DNA of 13,915 bases from UMGS2069 sp900557585 (GTDB taxonomy: Bacteria > Bacillota > Clostridia > Christensenellales > UBA1242), in the NCBI GenBank assembly GCA_902476355.1, contig CABSCS010000017.1, forward strand, positions 1 through 13,915. The letters are read 5' to 3'. A program made the position numbers and the translations under genes. This document shows positions 6,752 to 13,415 of the stretch, piece after piece (positions within the stretch are counted from its first letter, which is position 1; each line of letters starts with the position of its first letter). The notes beneath the pieces are model-generated. The model saw only the letters and a list, made by a program, of their open reading frames with translations, made no database searches and was not told where the DNA came from.

Positions 6752-7467
6752 TATTTTTCTTCCTTTTGTTTTTTGCCTTTTCGAGGCTTGGACATTTTTT
6801 TGTCTGTCTTATTACCATCTTTCAAGGTCTCAGAAACACTTTCTTCTTTGCTTTCGATTTTTTCTGTGTCGTTTGCAGTTACAGAAGGTTCTTCTGTCAC
6901 CTTTTGTGGATTCACCTCTTCTGCATTTTTAACTTCTGGTTCTTTGCCATCTATAATCTGCTCATGGATTTGCATTTGTTTGTCAACCTTTGGTTTAACT
7001 TCTTCTTTTGCCTGCTTATATTGTTTTTTATACTCTTTTGCAAACATATAAATGATATAGCCAATCAAAAGATAGACACCAATATTGATGAAAATATCCG
7101 CAAAGTTAAAAATTGCAAAGTTGATGCTTTTCAAATAGATAAAGTCGCGAACCCCGCCATAAACAATGCGGTCGATAAGATTTCCAACGGTTCCGGCAAG
7201 CATTATTCCAAGAGCAATTTTAAAAAATTTAGATTTTGTAACCTTGTCGGTGATTATTGCATAGTTCATTAAAACAACCATTGGAATTGAAAAGATAATC
7301 AAAAAAGTTGTTGCGTTTGAAAACATGCTGAAAGATGCCCCAGTGTTGAAACCAGGTTCAAGCCACAAAAGGTCGCCAATAAGTGAACAACTTTTGCCAT
7401 AAAGCAAAAATTTAGTGAGTTGGTCAACAAGAAGGCAAACAGCAGAAATGATATACGCAACTATCAC
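6751..7467 (-). CDS. lspA: Lipoprotein signal peptidase II with an extended charged C-terminal tail
   Basis: 238 residues; the enzyme domain is about 1-144 with four hydrophobic helices. LspA cleaves signal peptides from diacylglyceryl-modified prolipoproteins in the membrane. Family motifs are VDQLTK near 14-19, N-x-G-A-S-F near 41-46, GTVGNLIDR at 92-100, VRDF at 106-109 and FNFAD at 120-124; the conserved aspartates are all kept. The family is usually 150-170 residues, so the last 90 or so are extra: a Lys/Glu-rich, low-complexity, probably disordered cytosolic tail ending in a KPRKGKKQKEEK-like basic stretch. The start is GTG 7467, overlapping the hydrolase stop by 4 bases (GTGA), with AAAGGAG about 10 bases upstream. 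The nearby ATG is out of frame. Confidence 0.95.
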   Translation of the reverse strand: MIVAYIISAVCLLVDQLTKFLLYGKSCSLIGDLLWLEPGFNTGASFSMFSNATTFLIIFSIPMVVLMNYAIITDKVTKSKFFKIALGIMLAGTVGNLIDRIVYGGVRDFIYLKSINFAIFNFADIFINIGVYLLIGYIIYMFAKEYKKQYKQAKEEVKPKVDKQMQIHEQIIDGKEPEVKNAEEVNPQKVTEEPSVTANDTEKIESKEESVSETLKDGNKTDKKMSKPRKGKKQKEEK

Positions 7468-8354
7468 TTTTCATAAACTCCTTTCAAAAATTTTTCAATG
7501 TGTTTCAAGGTTTTCACATTTGTTTCAAGCCCATCAAAAATCATATAGGCATGCATTGCACGAAGTTCTTTTTTTGCAAAGAACAAACGGTCAAGTTCAA
7601 CCCCACTTTCTTCAAGTTTTTTTGCCATGACAGCACTTTGACTTTTGTGAAGTTTGTCAATTTCGCCACTTGCCATGAACACAGGTGGAAACTCGCCCGA
7701 GACATATTCAACTGGTGAATATTTTCGGTTCTCGTTTTTGTCTTTCACTTTTCCGTGCAAACTCACTTTCAAATAGGTTCGAATGTTTGGAAATCCACTT
7801 GTGAAAGTTGTGTCAATGTCATAAACGCCATAAAGCAAAATAAGGCTCTTGATTTTTCCTTTAAGTTCTGGAAAATCAATTTCACCACTATTCACCATTC
7901 CTGTCACAAGAGAAGAAATGTGTGCTCCTGCCGAGTCACCTGCAAGCGTAATTTGGTCTGGGTCGCCACCAAAACTTGGTGCAATTTCCCTTGCAAACTT
8001 GATTGCTGAAACAGCATCTGAAATAATGTTGTCCATTTTATAGATTGGTGCAAGTCCATAATTCACATTGAACACAACATAGCCCATGCTTGCAAGACGG
8101 CGTGAAAGTGTTGTGTAAATTGATTTTGAATAACAAGCCCAGCCACCACCATGAAAATAGATGATACATGGCTTCTTTTCTTCGGTCTTGTCTTTTTGAA
8201 AGTGCACATCAAGTTTGTTATAATGATTGCCTTTCTTTTTATATTTCAAATTATGCTTTGTTTTAATGCCTTTAATTGGCTTGTGAAAATTGAACACCAA
8301 CGAAGAAAGAAGTGTTCCGATCAAAGTTATAAATTTAATTATCCAAATATACAT
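7464..8354 (-). CDS. Alpha/beta hydrolase (HSL/fold-3-type esterase), membrane-anchored
   Basis: 296 residues from ATG 8354. A hydrophobic N-terminal segment (about 3-21) without a signal-peptidase site looks like a membrane anchor. The oxyanion-hole motif HGGGW is at 68-72, the nucleophile elbow GDSAG at 139-143 (Ser141), a likely acid is Asp233 in GEIDKL, and the likely catalytic His is 268. These are hormone-sensitive-lipase/carboxylesterase hallmarks; the substrate is unknown. The frame is open to a TTG at 8390, but neither that codon nor the ATG has a Shine-Dalgarno. The ATG is preferred because the best promoter lies so close that transcription would begin at it (see findings). The gene overlaps lspA by 4 bases, so it heads hydrolase-lspA-rluD. 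Confidence 0.92.
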   Translation of the reverse strand: MYIWIIKFITLIGTLLSSLVFNFHKPIKGIKTKHNLKYKKKGNHYNKLDVHFQKDKTEEKKPCIIYFHGGGWACYSKSIYTTLSRRLASMGYVVFNVNYGLAPIYKMDNIISDAVSAIKFAREIAPSFGGDPDQITLAGDSAGAHISSLVTGMVNSGEIDFPELKGKIKSLILLYGVYDIDTTFTSGFPNIRTYLKVSLHGKVKDKNENRKYSPVEYVSGEFPPVFMASGEIDKLHKSQSAVMAKKLEESGVELDRLFFAKKELRAMHAYMIFDGLETNVKTLKHIEKFLKGVYEK

Positions 8355-8360
8355 ATTTAA

Positions 8361-8390
8361 AGTGTACCATAAAAATATATTTTTGTACAA
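8361..8390 (-). promoter_or_regulatory. Promoter of hydrolase-lspA-rluD, extended -10 type
   Basis: On the minus strand TTGTAC (8390-8385), 18 bases, then TACACT (8366-8361), preceded by TG at the extended -10 position (TGG before TACACT). The A of the ATG at 8354 is 7 bases beyond the last T of the -10, which is where the transcript should start. No alternative promoter closer to consensus was seen upstream in the intergenic region. Confidence 0.55.
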
Positions 8391-8464
8391 TATTTAAAAA
8401 ACAAAACTCTCAAAGAAAATATATTTTTGGTCAAAAAAGATAAAATTTGCAACAAAATTTGCAT

Positions 8465-8499
8465 TTGCTATTGAAATTAAACCAAAAGTATAATAAAAT
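8465..8499 (+). promoter_or_regulatory. Promoter region of the 149-residue hypothetical gene
   Basis: Two overlapping SigA-like arrangements are present: TTGCTA (8465-8470), 18 bases, TATAAT (8489-8494); and TTGAAA (8471-8476), 17 bases, TAAAAT (8494-8499). Either would start transcription about 15-25 bases before ATG 8523, with GAGGT as ribosome binding site. It is divergent from the hydrolase promoter, about 75 bases away. Confidence 0.6.
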
Positions 8500-8522
8500 A
8501 TAACCACAAAGCGAGGTATATT

Positions 8523-8972
8523 ATGAGCAAAGATTTATATCAAGTTATCCTTTTTGGAACAAATGACAGCCGAAGCAACCGTATTGAATATGACAGAATC
8601 ATCGTTCTTCCTCTCGGAAAAGAATATTTGGTTTCAGACCCTTCATATAACGATGAAGCAATCAGCCCAATTCATAAAATTTATATTGACAATTGTGACT
8701 ATTTTGGAAAAGTTGCCTATCTTCACCTTGACAACCTCCAAACAGGGAAAAAACAATCAATATGTCTCCATGCCCTTCCAAACGGAAACACACAATTGCT
8801 TCCACTTGAAGACAACCTTTCACCAACACAAAACCTTGTTGTGAAAGCAAATATCTATTATATCGACCGCGACAATATGGATGACATCAGAAACTGTCTT
8901 ATTCAAAGCAACATCAATGTTGATGAAATTTTCAGCGAGTCAAGCAAAAATAACGACGAACCAAACATGTAA
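8523..8972 (+). CDS. Hypothetical cytosolic protein, 149 residues
   Basis: The only plus-strand gene. I do not recognise a family. ATG 8523 has GAGGT 6 bases upstream, and the gene ends with two consecutive TAA stops (8970-8975). The protein has no signal peptide or membrane helix. It alternates short hydrophobic strands (YQVILFG, RIIVLPLG, KIYIDN, KVAYLHL, QLLPLE, NLVVKANIYYID) with polar turns, suggesting a mainly beta fold of about 115 residues. A helical stretch (about 118-130) and an acidic, Asn/Ser-rich, probably disordered C-terminus follow. Codon use resembles its neighbours. It is monocistronic, with its own promoter and the hairpin at 9157-9187 downstream. A small-molecule- or RNA-binding beta domain is possible, but nothing in the sequence proves it. 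Confidence 0.85.
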   Translation: MSKDLYQVILFGTNDSRSNRIEYDRIIVLPLGKEYLVSDPSYNDEAISPIHKIYIDNCDYFGKVAYLHLDNLQTGKKQSICLHALPNGNTQLLPLEDNLSPTQNLVVKANIYYIDRDNMDDIRNCLIQSNINVDEIFSESSKNNDEPNM

Positions 8973-9156
8973 TAATATGTAACCCAGACAAATAAAGCAC
9001 ATGAAAAGAACAAGCAAACATTGCCACCACTCAAAAAAAAATAGTGAACCAGCAAAAATATTTGTAAGTTGAAGGCGTTTATATCAAATAAAAAGAAATT
9101 CTACAAGTTTATTCTGTTCACATCAAACAAAAAAATAAAACAAAAAAAATAAAACA

Positions 9157-9187
9157 AAAAAACCACCAAAAATCTTGGTGGTTTTTT
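9157..9187. terminator. Bidirectional rho-independent terminator between convergent genes
   Basis: A perfect 13-bp stem (9157-9169 with 9175-9187), core CCACCAA / TTGGTGG flanked by A6 and T6, with a 5-base loop. It has a T run on both strands, so it serves the plus-strand hypothetical gene and the minus-strand surface-protein gene, whose stop is at 9220. The stretch between 8973 and 9156 holds no gene; it contains A-rich low-complexity sequence (about 9125-9160). Confidence 0.9.
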
Positions 9188-9219
9188 ATTGCTCCCTTTT
9201 CGAAAATATACTTTTCTTC

Positions 9220-12200
9220 TTATTCTTTTTTCATGTTTGAAACAATTTTAATTTTTCTTTTTGTTTCAAGCAATTTTTCATCGTTAATCTCTAAAACAGT
9301 TTGAATAGAATTTTTATTTTTGCAAAAAACAAAAGTCTTTACAAGTTCAAAATCATTGCTTTCTAGCCGACTTGGAGCATCAAACATTTGAATAACTTTT
9401 GTATATATCGCTCCAGTGTATCTATAAACTTTGGTGTCTGAATTCATAATATACACTTTTTTGATCCCAATATCTTGTGGAAGAATTGCAACTAAAACAT
9501 TGCTTGGAATGGTAATTCCTTCATTATCAAAATTTTTAGCACTCCAACCACGAAGGTCAAGAGCAGTATAACTTGAAAAAGTGTTTATAAGCAAATCTAA
9601 ATTAACCTCAGCAGGGAAAGATATATAAGTGTTTCCATCACAACTTGCCGGAGCAATAATCAAAACTGTCTCCCCCATCAGAGTCCTAAATTTGTCTGTC
9701 GTTGGAGTTCCAAGATAAAATTGAAATTCGCCAGACGATGTAAACTTAGATTCTGACAATCTCGTATATGCATTTATACTGTTTTTAAAATCTGATAAAA
9801 AAGCAATGGCAGTAATCTCCATGGCAGAAAGATTACCAATGCTTCCGACAGAGGATGAATCTTCACCATATTTAAAATAATGTTCAAGCAAACCACACTC
9901 AGTTTCGTTAAACTCAACATATCTTGCAGTACTACTCATGTATCTAGCATATAAAGTTGTTGCAGATGTAAAAATTGAAGTTGTCAGATATTTCACTGTT
10001 GAAGTTGTTGATTCATACCAACCATCAAAAGAATATCCAGTTTTGCTTGCTGTTGGAAGTGTCACATTTTGGTCTGAAAGTTTAATGCCATAATAAACAC
10101 TCAAAGTCGAAGTGCCACATGTTCCCCCATTCGCATCAAAAGTCAAATCAACTTTCACAGCATAAGTCTTGCTTGCCGATGCATTTGCCGGAATCACATT
10201 AACAACACTCCCCGTCGCAGTGTCATATAGTGTTGAACCCGTTGTAATTGGAAGTTCTGCACTGTTATTATATGGTGTTTTAAATTTAGCAATTTTGTTT
10301 GCCGAGCCAAAATTAAGCATATCTGAATATGATGTAACTTTTGTCATATCAAAACTGCTCAAATCAAGAGTTGTTAAACTTGAACAATTTCTAAACATCT
10401 GTGCCATTGTAAAAACTTTTGATGTGACAAAACTGCTTAAATCTAGACTTGATAAACTTGAACAATCTCTAAACATATTTGCCATTGTAGAAACACTTGA
10501 TGTGTCAAAACTGCTTAAATTTAGACTTGTCAACTTTGTGCAACCATCAAACATCTGCATCATGTTTGTCACATTTGATGTGTTAAAATTGCTCAAATTC
10601 AAACTTGTTAATTTTGTACATTCAGAAAACATCGTAGACATTGTCGTTGCTTTTGATGTGTTAAAACTGCTTACATCCAAACTTGACAAATTGTAACAAT
10701 AGTGAAACATAGTTGACATGTCTGTTACATTTGCAGTGTCAAAATTCCTTAAATCTAGACTTGTCAACGCAGAACAACTTCCAAACATACCTGACATATT
10801 AGTAACATTTGTTGTATTAAAATTGGTTACATCTAAACTTTTTAAGTTATTTAGCGAATAAAACATACAACGCATATTCGTTACTTTTGATATGTTAAAA
10901 TTACTTACATCAAGGCTTGTTAAACTTGAACAATCTCTAAACATTTGTGACATATCTGTAACATTTGAAGTGTCAAATTTGCTAACATCAAGACTCTTTA
11001 AACTTGAACAATAAAGGAACATATTTCCCATATCTGTTCCTTTTGATGTGTTAAAATTGCTCACATCAACGCTTGTTAATCTTGAACAAAAAGAAAACAT
11101 ACCATTAAAAGAAGTAACATTCGATGTGTTAAAGCCACTAACATCCAATCCAGTTAAACTTGAACAATCAGAAAACATACCTGACATGGTTGTTACTTTT
11201 GATGTGTTAAAATTGCCAACATTAAGACTTGTTAATTTTGAGCATTTATAAAACATAGATGACATATTTGTCACTTTTGCTGTGTCAAATTTACTTACAT
11301 CAAGATTTGTTAAGTTTGAACAACCAAAAAACATAAATTTCATATTTGTTACATTAGAAGTGTTAAATTTGCTTACATCAAGAGTTGTCAAACTTGAACA
11401 ACCACCAAACATTGACCCCATATCCGACACATTCGATGTAATAAAATTGCTAACATCCAAAGTTGTCAAACTTGAACAATTGTAGAACATTCCATACAGT
11501 GAAAATGCTCTTGATGTATTAAAATTGCTCACGTCAAGGTTAATCAATTTTGTACAGCCATAAAACATTTGACGCATATATAAAACTTTAGATGTATCAA
11601 AATTTTGAGTAATGTTTGTCAAACTTGAACAGCCCAAAAATACAAAATCCATATTGGACACATTTGATGTGTCAAACCCACTCAAATCAAGACTTGATAA
11701 ACTTGAACAATTTTTGAACATATAGGTCATATCAGTTGCTGCTGATGTGTCAAAAACTTTAAAATCTATTGATGTCAATTTTGATAAACCATCAAACAAA
11801 TTCTTACAACTATAAGTTGTGCTTATCTTTCCTCCCACAAAAGCAATTTCGGTTGATGTTGTGCCCTGATAAACCGGAAGTCCTGTTGAAAGTGTTCCTA
11901 TTTTTGTGTAATCACTTGATGCTTTTTCAATAAATTTTATGCTTGTAAGGTTTGCAGGAATTACGGTTGTTGTCATATAGGTTGAAGATGCAACTTGTGT
12001 TTTCCAATCAGAAGGAAAATCAAACTCTTTCACCGTTTCTTGCAGTGCAACTGTCCAGTTTCCGCTTGAATCTTTCACAGTTACAAGTTCATAGGTGTCG
12101 TGGTCATATTGCGAACTATTGATTGAGATTTTTGACAAATCAGGCTCTGTTGTTGTATTTCCAAGAAATGTTATAACTGTTCCATCGGTTCTTGCACCCA

Positions 12201-12735
12201 TAAAAAAACTAATTTCATATTCTGGAGTCACGCCCACATAGTCTTGAACGACAATTGTTGCGGCATTAGAAATGCAAATTGGACACTCAAGATTTGCAGA
12301 CATTTTTGTGTTTATTGTTGTTTCTGAATAAATGCTATTATAAACTGTTCCACCATATAAATTCAAAGTGCCAGAAACATTATAAATTCCGCCATTTGAA
12401 CTTGTTCCAACAACGCCACCAGTCATTGTAAATGTGCCACTATCGCAATAGACATCTGCTCCCCAGCCATTTAATGCAGAATTGTTTTTTATTGTTCCAC
12501 CAGACATGTTGAAAGTTCCGTCAACATATACACCTCCGCCATAATCAGCCGTGCCACCCGAAATTGTGCCACCTGTAAGGTTGAATGTTGTGTTCTTTCC
12601 AACATAAATCATTCCACCATATTCAATTGCAGAAGCATAGTTTTCAATGTTCGAAAAAGAAAAAATACCAATAAGTAAAAAGCACACCATTGGCAACAAT
12701 AAAAAACAAAAAATTTTGCTAATTATCTGTTTCAC
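9220..12735 (-). CDS. Secreted BspA-like leucine-rich-repeat surface protein with beta-helix and InlB B-type repeat
   Basis: 1171 residues from GTG 12735. A Sec signal peptide (about 1-36, KQIISKIF then a long hydrophobic core, cleavage probably after A-S-A) is followed by a short parallel beta-helix (about 40-150, repeated GGTI/FNMSGGTI turns). After a linker (150-310) come 19 BspA-like repeats (DUF285, 26 residues, consensus MF-x-x-C-S-S-L-T-S-L-D-V-S-x-F-N-T-S-N-V-T-x-M) at about 313-806. One InlB B/Flg_new repeat (about 861-933, FDANGG and GYSFDGWY) follows, then about 238 residues I do not recognise. There is no LPxTG, LysM or SLH anchor. Such proteins usually bind host or bacterial surfaces. 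Start alternatives are GTG 12744 and 12741; a TGA lies just upstream in frame. GTG 12735 is favoured by GGTG 3 bases upstream and a compact signal peptide. Confidence 0.93.
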   Translation of the reverse strand: MKQIISKIFCFLLLPMVCFLLIGIFSFSNIENYASAIEYGGMIYVGKNTTFNLTGGTISGGTADYGGGVYVDGTFNMSGGTIKNNSALNGWGADVYCDSGTFTMTGGVVGTSSNGGIYNVSGTLNLYGGTVYNSIYSETTINTKMSANLECPICISNAATIVVQDYVGVTPEYEISFFMGARTDGTVITFLGNTTTEPDLSKISINSSQYDHDTYELVTVKDSSGNWTVALQETVKEFDFPSDWKTQVASSTYMTTTVIPANLTSIKFIEKASSDYTKIGTLSTGLPVYQGTTSTEIAFVGGKISTTYSCKNLFDGLSKLTSIDFKVFDTSAATDMTYMFKNCSSLSSLDLSGFDTSNVSNMDFVFLGCSSLTNITQNFDTSKVLYMRQMFYGCTKLINLDVSNFNTSRAFSLYGMFYNCSSLTTLDVSNFITSNVSDMGSMFGGCSSLTTLDVSKFNTSNVTNMKFMFFGCSNLTNLDVSKFDTAKVTNMSSMFYKCSKLTSLNVGNFNTSKVTTMSGMFSDCSSLTGLDVSGFNTSNVTSFNGMFSFCSRLTSVDVSNFNTSKGTDMGNMFLYCSSLKSLDVSKFDTSNVTDMSQMFRDCSSLTSLDVSNFNISKVTNMRCMFYSLNNLKSLDVTNFNTTNVTNMSGMFGSCSALTSLDLRNFDTANVTDMSTMFHYCYNLSSLDVSSFNTSKATTMSTMFSECTKLTSLNLSNFNTSNVTNMMQMFDGCTKLTSLNLSSFDTSSVSTMANMFRDCSSLSSLDLSSFVTSKVFTMAQMFRNCSSLTTLDLSSFDMTKVTSYSDMLNFGSANKIAKFKTPYNNSAELPITTGSTLYDTATGSVVNVIPANASASKTYAVKVDLTFDANGGTCGTSTLSVYYGIKLSDQNVTLPTASKTGYSFDGWYESTTSTVKYLTTSIFTSATTLYARYMSSTARYVEFNETECGLLEHYFKYGEDSSSVGSIGNLSAMEITAIAFLSDFKNSINAYTRLSESKFTSSGEFQFYLGTPTTDKFRTLMGETVLIIAPASCDGNTYISFPAEVNLDLLINTFSSYTALDLRGWSAKNFDNEGITIPSNVLVAILPQDIGIKKVYIMNSDTKVYRYTGAIYTKVIQMFDAPSRLESNDFELVKTFVFCKNKNSIQTVLEINDEKLLETKRKIKIVSNMKKE
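10321..11799 (-). repeat. Nineteen tandem 78-bp coding repeats (leucine-rich repeat units)
   Basis: Nineteen units encode the BspA-like repeats; 18 are exactly 78 bp and the third in protein order is 75 bp. The landmark AAACAT (Met-Phe codons on the minus strand) recurs at 10393 and 10471, 78 bp apart, and so on. Units are diverged at DNA level, with third-position and core differences, so the array is old rather than freshly amplified. Most units keep a Cys at position 5; unit 1 (LFDGLS) and unit 13 (MFYSLN) lack it. A capping unit (MLNFGSANKIAKF) ends the array. Confidence 0.9.
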
Positions 12736-12793
12736 AAACACCACTTTTCAAAGAAAATCATACTCTTTGATTTAATTATTTTTATACACTTAT

Positions 12794-12824
12794 ATTCTAG
12801 CCCATTCCCCCCATATTGTGTCAA
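12794..12824 (-). promoter_or_regulatory. Candidate promoter of the surface-protein gene
   Basis: On the minus strand TTGACA (12824-12819) and TAGAAT (12799-12794) are separated by 19 bases. The hexamers are 6/6 and 5/6, but the spacer is longer than optimal and includes a run of six G, so activity may need an activator or special DNA topology. The -35 lies inside one arm of a 14-bp inverted repeat. The leader would be about 50 bases. Confidence 0.4.
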
Positions 12825-12901
12825 ATAAATCACGCCTGTTTTACAAAAAAAATATTTATTTATCAATATAAACTTCAGTTCAAACTCATTTATTTGACAC
12901 A
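12817..12901. repeat. 14-bp inverted repeat over the surface-protein promoter
   Basis: TGTGTCAAATAAAT (12817-12830) is the perfect reverse complement of ATTTATTTGACACA (12888-12901), with 57 bases between. Each arm carries an outward- or inward-facing TTGACA. The right arm runs into two overlapping short palindromes: ACACAG-CAA-CTGTGT (12899-12913) and GCAAC-TGT-GTTGC (12904-12916). This looks like a regulator binding region, but no regulator is identified. Confidence 0.6.
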
Positions 12902-13052
12902 CAGCAACTGTGTTGCATGATAGCAAGTCAAAGCCTTACATAGAGTTAGTGTGTTATTATACAATTAAATAAATCACACCCACTTTGACTTTTTTTTGAT
13001 TTTTTATCAATATAAATACACTTTCAGTTTTTGAACAACTAAAATTGACACA
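12824..13052. repeat. Two diverged direct copies of an approximately 80-base noncoding repeat
   Basis: Copy A (about 12824-12901) and copy B (about 12968-13052) share AATAAATCAC at the start, then CC, then TTTATCAATATAAA, TTCAGTT and a terminal TTGACACA, in the same order and orientation. The offset is 144 bases at the left end and 149-151 at the right end, so a few small indels separate them. Function is unknown; possibilities are a duplicated regulatory region or a short dispersed element. The wider stretch 12745-13380 otherwise holds no credible gene on either strand. Confidence 0.6.
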
Positions 13053-13094
13053 TAAAATTTTACATAACAACCACTCTTTTTGTCTTTTTAAGCA

Positions 13095-13127
13095 GTGTTT
13101 TGTTTTGAGAGAGGAGCAACAAAACGC
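13095..13127. other. Hairpin in the gene-free spacer
   Basis: A 10-bp stem GTGTTTTGTT / AACAAAACGC (one G-T wobble) at 13095-13104 and 13118-13127 encloses a 13-base loop, TTGAGAGAGGAGC on the plus strand. There is no adjacent T run, so it is not an ordinary terminator. Part of a structured RNA or a decayed element are possibilities; nothing more can be said. Confidence 0.4.
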
Positions 13128-13380
13128 AGTCAAAAAATCTTAACAATGATAAGAGAACTTGCAATGCAAATTTGATATTCTTTATTGTTGAACTTATGCT
13201 ATTGTCACTGAACAAAATAAAAATCAAAATACAGTAAGCACTTTCACAAACGATAAGATTTTAGACACATTCGGCATGCTGTCGTATGTTCCATTTGCAC
13301 AAAATGACAAGTAAAGTTTTTCCACAATAAAGTTATATATATGTATAATTGCATCTCAATTTTTATAAAACGCACAAAAA

Positions 13381-13406
13381 AAAGAACCAAAATTCATTGG
13401 TTCTTT
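13381..13406 (-). terminator. Rho-independent terminator of the rRNA operon
   Basis: A perfect 10-bp stem AAAGAACCAA / TTGGTTCTTT (13381-13390 with 13397-13406) with a 6-base loop, followed on the minus strand by a long T tract. It lies about 10 bases past the 3' end of 5S rRNA. Confidence 0.92.
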
Positions 13407-13415
13407 AATTTGGAA

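Noticed and set aside
9125..9165. A-rich low-complexity tract as a possible origin or DNA-bend site
   Set aside because: It contains no DnaA boxes or ordered repeats; it is adequately explained as sequence beside a terminator.
10321..11799. Regular 78-bp periodicity as a possible CRISPR array
   Set aside because: Every unit is in frame and encodes a leucine-rich repeat; there is no constant repeat plus unique spacer pattern and no cas gene.
12670..12690. Lipobox-like LPMVC in the surface protein's signal peptide
   Set aside because: It lies in the middle of the hydrophobic core and the -1 and -2 residues do not fit; a later A-S-A signal peptidase I site fits better.
12732..12926. 64-codon minus-strand frame upstream of the surface-protein gene
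   Set aside because: It covers the candidate promoter and inverted repeat, has no binding site at its first codon and has atypical composition. Only its last nine codons are kept as a possible upstream ORF.
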